A stretch of 64,000 bases of DNA. Source: Oryzias latipes (taxonomy: Eukaryota; Chordata; Actinopteri; Beloniformes; Adrianichthyidae). Below the pieces are notes generated by a model. It saw only the letters and a list, made by a program, of their open reading frames with translations, was not told the origin of the DNA and ran no database searches. Positions within the stretch are counted from its first letter, which is position 1. Every line of letters starts with the position of its first letter. This document shows, in pieces, positions 55,601 to 64,000 of this stretch. Where the stretch lies: contig NC_019871.2 in assembly GCF_002234675.1 (NCBI RefSeq), positions 14,230,331-14,294,330 on the forward strand, given 5' to 3'. The position numbers and the translations under genes are program-made.

Positions 55601-58600
55601 AAAATGTGGGTAGGTAGAATCAGTCAGAAAGTCCCCGTAAATCCCAGCCCAACTGTGGTCAGCTTTGCTGCAAAACAAACACTAATGCACCGCTGATTTG
55701 ATTTAAGTGATTTAGTGTCTGCTGAGAGGAAGAAAATGAAAAAAGATCAAAGATTGCTGTAAAGAACAGAGATGAAAGGAATGTCTGTTTAAACCTCATT
55801 ATTAGTACATTATTATAAGTCCAAGGAAGTGGGAAATTTTGTTTCATTTATTAAAGAAAATGTAGATATTATTATTTAAAGTTGAAACAGTTGGGGAGAA
55901 ACACAGTTTTTCCAGTGTTTCACTCCTGCTCATTGATCTGTTTTCTCTCAGATTCAAGGTCCCATCGATCGTTTAAAGAGGGTCACTGTCACTGTTTCCT
56001 TGGTGACCAAGGATCTCCCACACCGACCTCACCCCCACTGCCTCGTGGGTAAAGACTGCCCACCCGGATCAGGGATTTGTGTGGTTTCTTTCAATCCTCA
56101 CAACAACCGGTGTCACAGGTGCTTCTTTTTGTTTTTTATTCTAATGAAAAAGTAACTGGTTTTAGTATTTATTTTTCATCGAAATACAGGAAAAAGTGTC
56201 AGCAAAGATCCTTGTTTTATCCTCACAGCTTCGCCAACCTGGGCATCCAGTGCGTAAGGAGAAAAGAGCTGGAGGTTTCGCTTCAGAAGAGGCGAAACCA
56301 GAACATTGACCCGTTTCAAAGTAAGCAGAACATCCAGGCCAGGACGCACAAAGAACAACACACATGCTCCTGTCCTCCTGACTGACATGACGGTGTTTTG
56401 AAAACCCCTCAGCCGGTCACTCCAAGGGCATCGAGGACATGGACATGAACGTGGTGCGCCTGTGTTTCCAGTGCAGCTTGGAGTTGGACGATGGCAGGAA
56501 AGACATGCTCAGCCCTGTTGTTTCCAAACCCATTTATGACAAGAGTAAGTCGCTGCAGAAGTAAAAACATAAACCTCTCCTCTAAAAAAAATACATGGAA
56601 AATGTCTGGTTGTCATGCTTTGCCATCTTTAATTTTTTTCCCCCAAGAGGCTACAACTACGTCAGAACTGAGGATCTGCCACCTGAACCAGTACAGAGGC
56701 TCCTGTAGAGGCAAGACGGAGATCTACATGCTGTGTGACAAAGTACAGAAAGGCAAGAAACAGACAAACTCTGCTCATTGTGATAAGAAAAACACACTGC
56801 AAGAATGTTTATTTTATTCATTTTTGGTATGTTTTGTATTCTGATTTTCACGTTTTCTGAATTATTGAACTTTTTGCAGCTGTTTTGAGAGTATTTATGC
56901 CATGAAGCTCTGCTGTATTTGTCCATATTTGTATGTTGGGGTTTAAACAGAAAATGTATTTTTTTCCTTTAAATAACATCTCGCTGTGTTTTGACTTTGA
57001 TCCACAGACGACATTGAGATCATCTTCCGGCAGGGGTCGTGGAAGGCGAGCGGCGAGTTCGCACAGACAGACGTACACCGCCAAATCGCCATCGTCTTTA
57101 AGACTCCGCCCTACCAAGACCAAGACATCACAGGGGAGGTGGAAGTTCAGCTTTCGCTGCGCCGCGTCTCAGACCAGATGGAGAGCGAGCCGGTCACCTT
57201 CGTGTACTTTCCTCACAACCAGGGTTAGTCCGGAGCGCTTCTGCGTAACAGTAAACCGGTTTGACGGGGGAAAGTTTAATGACCTATTTTCCCCTTCAGA
57301 TCCGTATGAAGTGAAGCGGAAGAGAGCCACTATCAAAAGAGACATCGGTTTCTCAGAGAGACCTTGTGGAACAGGTGAGGTTTTGACGTCTTCTCTGTGA
57401 GTTTTTGAATGTAGTTATAGCAGATTAAAGCTGTTGGCCTGGACCTTCTGCTTTTTCAGAAACACATTTGCACTGCTCACTATAAACAAATGCCTGAAAT
57501 ACCCTTCAGCATCCGTCAGGTCATAGTTTTAGTAAAATGTAATCAAATCAGCCACATCCTCTGAAAGCTGCAGAGTGACGAGAAGCTGAAAACCTTTGGG
57601 TGAAAAGAAAGTAAAATGAACTTTATTTTTCATTCCCACACACTCTACACATTTTAATGTGTCCCAATGGGACTATTTTATATTTAGGCCATTTTAGGAT
57701 AAAATATGAAGGAAACGGTGAATTCGTGGCTGTGATCCCACATCTCAGTTCTCCAACCCACATCTTTTTCTGAGGTTAAACCATTTCTGCTCACTGATAA
57801 ACAAAAATGCGCTTAGTCAGTACTAACTCTGCCGTGAACATAAATATGTTTGGGGAAAGAAAAAGTGTCACTTTTAAAGCCTAACAAAATCAGCCCTGAG
57901 TCACCACCATCAGGGGAGGATCAGTCAGTCGGATCAGTTTCTCATTTTGTAAATGTTGTGTCATTTATTTTTCTATCCTCAAAATAATTTCCTCATCTGT
58001 ATGTTTCCCCTATTGAAAACCATGGATTTATTTTGCGTTTGCTCCCTTTGCATCTGGGAAAATAACACACTCTGATTTTACTCTACACCGAAATACATTT
58101 TTATATTAGACATTTATTTATTTTACATGTATTTTAACGGAAGAATCAGCAACAAATTCGAATTTACAAAAAATGACCTGGCAAGAATCCCCAGCAAATC
58201 AATTCAATGAGGAAAAAGTGTGTTTTTCTTTTTTTTATTCAACAGTTTTGCATGATCTCCGAAATGAAGCTAATCATCCTTTTGTAGTCATGAGTCGACC
58301 GTTTTTGACAGAAAATCTACAACTGGTTCATTTAAGCAGCAAGAAATACTATTTGTCAGTGTTTCATTGCATCAGGAGGAGCAGATAAATTCTTTCCCAC
58401 AATGTTGGCTTGAAGGAGTTTTCAAGTTTGGATCAAAGTCGGCCTAAATTCTCTCTTCCTTGAATTATGAAATAGTCAACAAACCGCTGAGCCGGACACC
58501 CGCAATGCACGGAAACATGAATGCAGAAGTCGTAAAAGTCCACACCTGGTTCATTCCATCTTTCATGGTGCTTCAATAAGAACAATAACAAAAATGACCT

Positions 58601-59354
58601 GAGAGAAACAAACATTTTAAAGAAGTAGTCCAGTTTTCACAGGAGTCAGCAGCGGTTGGTTTGACAGTAAAAACTGTTAACTAAAGGATTTCAAAACACC
58701 ATGAGAGGGAAGAAACCCCCCCCCCCCCCCCAGGAGCTGTTGCCCCTTTTGGGAAACTCCTACAGGTTTATCAAGGATTACGGAAGATGAAGGGAAGAAA
58801 AAGTCCATGGGTTGGAGAATAATAGAATTGTGTTTTTCTTTAACTTGCATTGCAGTTTGGTGAAAAAGGAAACAGTTTTGTGGTTTTGATGAGAATCTGC
58901 GATGTCTAAACGGGCAATCGTCCATCTGCTGTGTTTTATTTCTGCAGAGAGCGCAGCGCCACCGGAGGAGGCCGTCTGCACCCTCCTTGACAATCACAGC
59001 GTGCTGTTGCCGGAGGTGCCGTGTGGGGTGGACGGCTCCTACAGTGAGACCCAGAACTCCAGTAGCATCTTGGATGAAACAACCCTCATTAATCAGCTGC
59101 TAGACATGCCCGAAATATCTCAAGCGCTGTCCGATCCGGACTTCTTGTCAACCCTACCTTGTGTTTTCGATCCTGGACTCGATACCATCTCTGCCACCAT
59201 GAATCACAACTTCAACCCGGGCTTTGGCCCGTACCCACAGGACTTTGCCCACTTCAACGACATGCAGTTCAACATGCTGGTCAACGAGAGCCAGAACTCT
59301 CAGGTGGAGGCGCAGGACAGTTCGGTGCAGGTGAAGATGGAGGAGGACCTATGA
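49616..59354 (+). CDS. relb: RelB, NF-kB subunit
   Basis: Eleven coding exons: 49616-49754, 49835-49918, 52529-52707, 55197-55478, 55952-56118, 56229-56320, 56413-56544, 56648-56752, 57008-57223, 57300-57374 and 58948-59354. They give 625 residues (human 579). Exon 3 carries [10 protein letters not shown], matching the short N-terminal helix particular to RelB. The Rel homology DNA-binding loop [16 protein letters not shown] is in exon 4. The dimerisation (IPT) half follows with [19 protein letters not shown] and [11 protein letters not shown], then a basic nuclear signal KRKRATIKR in exon 10. The acidic C-terminal activation region is in exon 11. RelB pairs with p100/p52 or p50 in the non-canonical NF-kB pathway. 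Intron 8 has a GC donor (AAAG|GCAAGA) that restores KVQKDDIE, matching KVQKEDIS in human. Confidence 0.95.
50566..51046 (+). mobile_element. hAT-type MITE
   Basis: Inverted ends CAGGAGTGTCAAACTCA and, reversed, CACATATGTCAAACTCAA. Internal GGGCCACAT blocks near both ends are typical of a widespread teleost hAT MITE. Flanking 8-mers ATTTAGAG and ATTTAGTG differ at one base, a slightly decayed target duplication. It is non-coding and 481 bases long. Confidence 0.75.
51196..51826 (+). repeat. AT-rich MITE-like segment
   Basis: Begins CAACTTAAAA and ends TTTTTTAAGTTG, with AATTAATTCAATT-like blocks near both ends in opposite orientation. The borders and family are uncertain. Confidence 0.35.
52708..55196 (+). 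other. relb intron 3
   Basis: A 2.5-kb intron with dispersed repeat copy C (53080-53225). A GC-richer stretch at 53.6-54.3 kb with short open frames on the minus strand was not recognised. Confidence 0.55.
53080..53225 (+). repeat. Degenerate dispersed teleost repeat, copy C
   Basis: Contains GCACAGGGAGAACATGCAG, then TGGGATTGGAACCAGGAAC and TTGCTGTGAGGCAACATTGC, the same 3' blocks as copy A. Only the 3' half is present. Confidence 0.55.
57375..58947 (+). other. relb intron 10
   Basis: A 1.6-kb intron before the final exon. It has a 16-base C run at 58716-58731 and no recognisable coding sequence. Confidence 0.6.
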
Positions 59355-59893
59355 CGGCGGGACTTCAGGGCTCATGTCAGATCTATATAAATGCAAAACG
59401 GTTCTTTTGCCCACCTGCCCTCCACTCACGGGTTCTGGTCGCCTTCGATTGACTGAGTGGTTTCCCCAAAGCCTTGCTGGCCAAGGCTCCAGCCACCGGG
59501 AGCAGCTTAACATTCCTGAAGGTTTCCTCATAAATGCTGCCAGCATTCATGTGTAATCCTGCTGTTGGCTTCAGCGTTGACTCACCGACTGCTGAAACGA
59601 ACAGAAAGAAATCCTCTGCCATGCTGTAAATGATTGTTGCCCGTTTAAGCGGTGTGTTTGTGCCGGTGGGAAAGAAGATATCATTAGAATGGAAAAAAAA
59701 AAGTCATAAAACGCTCCCGGCCATTGCTTCACATAGTGGGCTGATTGTGCTCTTCTGATAACTGTCTCAGCTTTTTAATATTTAATCCACCTGCGTATCA
59801 TAGAAAGCATTCCTCCTGTGAGTTCTTTGTTCTGTGGTTTTCCCCGTCTGCTGGTCACATGCCTTCTTGTAATGTCAATATGTCAAAACCAAC

Positions 59894-59899
59894 AATAAA
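59894..59899 (+). terminator. relb polyadenylation signal
   Basis: AATAAA in the context AACAATAAAACTTTTAAG, about 540 bases after the relb stop. Confidence 0.55.
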
Positions 59900-60281
59900 A
59901 CTTTTAAGTGACTGTGTTTTCAAGAACAGGAGTAGCGATCAGATGAATGTGGTTGCTGCTGCCCACACACATTCCTGACGTCCTCTCTCATCTGTAAAAA
60001 AACAAAGATTCAGGCAGCAGGACTTTCACGGCTCCTGGTAATTAAGGTCAGCGCTATAAGGAATTCCAAGCTGACGCAACTCGTTTGTCCGAGATCTGAA
60101 GCTGTTTGCTCTCCAAGGCCCATTGCAGTTTTCATTGCTTCACAACCAAACGTAGGTTTTGAAGTTTGAGGGCATTTCTACTTCTGTGTGCTCTGAATTT
60201 CCCCATCTGTTGCAATCCATCCAGGAAACGGACTTCAGGAGGAAATGTTTTGTGAAATAATAATGAACCGACTTGTTTTAA

Positions 60282-60486
60282 CCCTTGTGCTATCCTAGGC
60301 ACTTTAACGTCGGGAGTTGGGTCATCTAGACCCACTAGACAGTGCACTGAACCTTTTTTCTTCAATGATTTGTGATCTTCACTGGTGTCCATGGATTACA
60401 TGAAATCTTTCCACCTTTATCCAGCTTTGTCATGGTAGGGAGAACACGTCAATGTAAGGGTGGGGTCATCTAAGATAGCACAAGGG
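60282..60486 (+). mobile_element. piggyBac-like MITE
   Basis: A 205-base element with inverted ends CCCTTGTGCTATCCTAG and, reversed, CCCTTGTGCTATCTTAG. TTAA flanks it on both sides (60278-60281 and 60487-60490). TTAA duplication with CCC...GGG ends is the piggyBac signature. It is non-coding. Confidence 0.75.
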
Positions 60487-62589
60487 TTAAACTTATTTTG
60501 TGACCCCCCTCTACATTTCTTTTTCAACCTTTTCCATCATAAAATGAGTGAGCTCGGCTGCTGAATGTTGACATTACATCTGCTCTCCTTGTTTACCTGC
60601 CGTGTCGGTGAAACAGGTGTCGCCTTCTTAGCTGTCACTTCACATCAACACAACGCCACGCATCTGCTGGGAAACTCCACACCGGGCCTGTTTTCATGGC
60701 CTTTGATAAAGCGATCCTTTCTTTCCTATCAAATGGATTTTCCAGATGTGGAGATGTGCCCGAACATGCCCACTCTGTCAGCTTTCATTTCATTTTAAAC
60801 GAAAAAGAAAAAGGGGTTTGAAAAGGGTCCTTTTCTTCTACATTACAGCTCTTTACAACAGAGGTAGGTTGGAAAAATCCAAAAAACATTTTAACACATG
60901 GTGTACGTATATATTTAGTTGCAATGACAGGTCAATATATATTACTTTTTTTCTAGAGGATCAACTTTTTTTCTACTTCAAATTTTAAAGGTAAACGGAA
61001 AGAAGAAGGAATTTTAGCTTTGAACAGGGAAACCATAAAACACAGGCGTCTGATCTATGTTCACGCTGACAGTAAATACCAGAAACATTGAAAGCCTTGT
61101 TTAAAGAGGAGGTTACAAATTAACCAAAGGGCATACGTGGAAAAGTGAGGGCTAAACCTACTGGAAAAAAAAATGCAACTTTTGCAGAGAGTGGCAAGAA
61201 GATAAGAAAAACTTTTAATGTCATATTTTTAAGTCTATAGTCAACCTTTTTAAAAATAAAATAAAATAGCTTCTAGCAATGTAAATCCTCAATTCACCAC
61301 AATTCATTCCCAATTTTTGTCCTCAAAAACAGAACATTTAGCTCTTTTATGAAGATTTAGTTGAGTCTGAGTGGAGTTTCAAAGTCGGCTCAGGCTATTA
61401 TGGTTGAGTTATTATTGGATTGTAAAACAGAAATGAGGTGAGATGCCTCCATAAAATATGACTTTAATGGTTTTGAAACCAGAAGGAGTAAGATAAGGTA
61501 AGGCTTTCTTCCTCATTAACTAACCAAAGCAAATATTTACAATGGGGAATTTTTAAAAATATATTCTGATTATGAATGAATAGAATAGTTAAAAAATTAT
61601 CCCCTTTAAAGACACACAGGGAACAAACATGAGGCTCCACATCCAGTTTCTGAGGTCAACAAACCCCAGAAATGTGGACCATTCAGGCCAAAAACCCAGT
61701 TTGGATACTTGCATATGCATATTCAGAACAGGTAGGGAAATTCCAGGCACAGGCTGTATCTAAATAAGGAATTAAACTCTTTGTTTGATATAGGAGTCAG
61801 GTGTTGTGTTGCTATGGGTTACAACACCCACGGGAGTCCCCGGAGCAGAAGGGAGGCCCACAAACAGTCAACCGAAAGTGAAAACACGGAGCAGACTGCG
61901 GTTGTTTTTAGACACTAGCCTCTCTCTGCTACCTCCTTATATGAACATTTGCTGTGTCATTGCAGCTTTAAGAACCCAGAGACGGTGTAGTTGAGGGTAG
62001 TGCAGTTTCTGATGGTGAGCACTGATTTTTTCAAAGTCAAATAATACAAATAGACAGTTATTTGTGGTGCGGAGGTAAAATTAGCTTTATTTTATTTTAT
62101 ATATTCCATTTAGGAGACGCTCTTGTTAAAACTTCTTTTTGATTAATAAATCATCTGGCTTAATGACTACAGCAAGGTGTATCGGGTCAATCTACCTCAT
62201 TGGCTCCATCTAGTGTACAAATGTGTTCAGAGCACCCACAAATATAGTGACGGTTTTTTAGGAAGTTCTTTTTTTTTAATTAGTTTTTTAAATTTTGTAT
62301 TTATTTAAAAATTAAGATTAGAATAGATATATCTTCACTCTAAATTTGCCTCTTTGCTATTTCCCTACATCGTTTGTTTGTTGCCTTGAATTATTTCTTT
62401 GCTTTAAGTAAATAAAAAATAAATATAGGAAAAAGTTTGTTTAACTTAAGTATTTCAAAAACAATGTAGGATTTAATTTTTGAACTATTTTTTCTTTTGC
62501 TTGTCAGCTACATAAAAACTATGACAAAACACGGATTTTCCCTTTCAACTTTCAGGTCTTTAACGTATTCAGATAATCCGTATAAATGA

Positions 62590-62637
62590 TGTGTGTGTGT
62601 GTGTGTGTGTGTGTGTATAATATATATATATACCTGT
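62590..62637 (+). repeat. GT/TA microsatellite
   Basis: About 13 GT units followed by an AT-alternating stretch. Confidence 0.85.
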
Positions 62638-62884
62638 TTATTGAGCAGACACATTTTTTACATAGAAAAAGGCTTAAATTATTTTTGTTTTGCATTTTTG
62701 TTTTACATCAGTCTTAACATTACATTTGCAGTAAGGATATTGAAACGTTGCTAAAATAAATATGCACATGTTTTCCTGCTGCACTTCTGCCTTTGTGATG
62801 CTCCCAGGTGTGAAGGAAAGCAGAAGTGGAGGAAGTGAGCTCTTTTACCACTGGAACAGATGTGAAGAAGCAAAGTCCTCTGTC

Positions 62885-62890
62885 TTTATT
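62885..62890 (-). terminator. mrpl28 polyadenylation signal
   Basis: TTTATT (AATAAA on the minus strand) 66 bases after the mrpl28 stop. Confidence 0.5.
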
Positions 62891-62955
62891 GCAGAATCCA
62901 GGAGCTGAACCTACAGCATATTTCAGTCTCTGCACTGCTTCCGTTGCACAGAGGG

Positions 62956-63975
62956 TTACTTCTTCTCTGTAAGATGTGGCTCCAGTAGTTTTTTCATGCT
63001 TAACTCCTTCACCAGCTTGTCCACACAGACTTTGAACAGAGGCTCAGGCTCCTGAGAAGGTCAGACAAATGACATAAAGCTGAAAGCCTGGATACTGTCA
63101 ATTTAATCTTACAATGTTTTTTGGCATAGTCATTTTTTTGTTTAAGATTTTTTTCTACAGAAGTAATTTGGCTAACCTTTATTCAGTGTCTAAATGCTGC
63201 TTTATTTATATATATATATATAAAAAAAGATGGCAATAAGGCCTTCTCTAGTGGAAGATAAATATCAATTTAGCAATCTGCATAATAAGTAATGATAAAA
63301 AACATTTCTGTAAAAGTCTTTTCTTTTTTCCTTCGAGTTTTTTCTAGAAGGATTCGTAAAAACCTCCATAACCAAATGGTAACTGTAGGATGACGTGTTA
63401 CCTTGTGCTCCAGCTGCCTCTGTTTCTCCACAGCCTCTTCCAGACTCAGGCCCACCCACTCTGCCTCCTCTTCTGGGATCTGAAACTGCTGAAAGGCAGG
63501 GGAAGGAAATAGACTCAACATTTCCTTTATATACCTGACTACATTCTAGATAAAATGGCCTCAAAATATTTTTTTGCTAGCTTCAAACAGAACTCTTAGC
63601 ATTTTTTTCACCTACCATATATTTGCTATAGATGGATTCCCGTTTGGCAGGGTCATTGGGGTAAAGTTCTGTGTCTTTGCGTGCCAGTCGAAGCAGCATT
63701 GCTCTCTTCAAATCCATCCCCAGTTTGGAGTTCAGGTCCTCCTTTGGCGTCTGTCAGGGATTGGACGTTGGGAGTCAGATGAAGCGCTCAGTCCAAGAAG
63801 CTCCAGAAGACTTTCGACTTACCTTGAGGATATAAAAGTCAAAGCCGAATGCGGCGTCGATGAGGTCCAGAGTGCGTGGCGTGACTGTGATGGTGAATTT
63901 GTGATCAAGGATCTCGCTGTAGAGCTCTCTCTTGAACAGCTGAGGTTTCCAGGTCTTCTTCAGACGATTTGACAT
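62956..63975 (-). CDS. mrpl28: Mitochondrial ribosomal protein bL28m, 3' part
   Basis: Four exons on the minus strand, 63975-63823, 63750-63616, 63488-63402 and 63051-62956, encode the C-terminal 156 residues or so. The most upstream exon is preceded by a splice acceptor (TTTAG), so its first Met is internal and the 5' exons lie beyond the right edge. [54 protein letters not shown] and [16 protein letters not shown] are strongly characteristic of vertebrate MRPL28. The protein is part of the large subunit of the mitochondrial ribosome. It converges with relb. Confidence 0.93.
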
Positions 63976-64000
63976 CTAAATGAAAGAGAACACCGTCAAC

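Larger units (their letters stand above)
60491..62955. other. relb-mrpl28 intergenic (convergent ends)
   Basis: AT-rich sequence between two convergent genes, with a GT microsatellite at 62590-62616 followed by an AT run. No gene is recognised. Confidence 0.5.

Noticed and set aside
61790-62010. Stretch around 61.8 kb with TGTTGTGTTGC and GTTACAACACCC, possibly LTR-like ends
   Set aside because: No target duplication and no partner copy in the window; the resemblance is too slight.

Overview
This window comes from a teleost fish genome, probably a percomorph. It has intron-split vertebrate genes, AT-rich introns, teleost-type repeats and a gene order matching the vertebrate block on human 19q13. 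The organism is inferred from gene content and repeat type only.

Seven host genes can be read from start to end: qpctl (+, 1621-7049; Golgi glutaminyl cyclase), a small Six1/2-like homeobox gene best called six9 (-, 8141-9632), six5 (-, 11819-16690), tbcb (+, 20285-22896; tubulin cofactor B), clptm1 (+, 26193-37980), relb (+, 49616-59354; non-canonical NF-kB subunit) and the 3' part of mrpl28 (-, 62956 to the right edge). Splice sites were placed by hand, and the coding lengths of all complete genes divide by three. The two SIX genes lie in tandem on one strand, Six4/5 type upstream of Six1/2 type. This is the same layout as SIX4-SIX1 on human chromosome 14, so the pair looks like a surviving ancestral Six cluster. 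clptm1 next to relb is also the human order.

Between and inside the genes are mobile elements. They are a solo LTR (17.3-17.7 kb), nested 5'-truncated LINEs (24.5-25.95 kb), a 2.9-kb hAT DNA transposon with a perfect 8-bp target duplication (39.5-42.4 kb), and a near-whole young Ty3/gypsy element with identical LTRs (44.4-49.3 kb) just upstream of the relb promoter. relb intron 2 holds a nested MITE structure, a piggyBac-like MITE lies at 60.3 kb, and there are several older dispersed repeats.

Regulatory and structural points: two kB sites, a CRE-like site and a CCAAT box precede the relb start codon, consistent with the NF-kB autoregulation known for mammalian RELB. Two GC-AG introns (six5 intron 1, relb intron 8) share the same donor string. 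There is a G-rich tract in the six5 leader, and eight poly-C tracts of 10-20 bases all lie on the + strand. No tRNA, rRNA, CRISPR or clearly new multi-gene system was seen.
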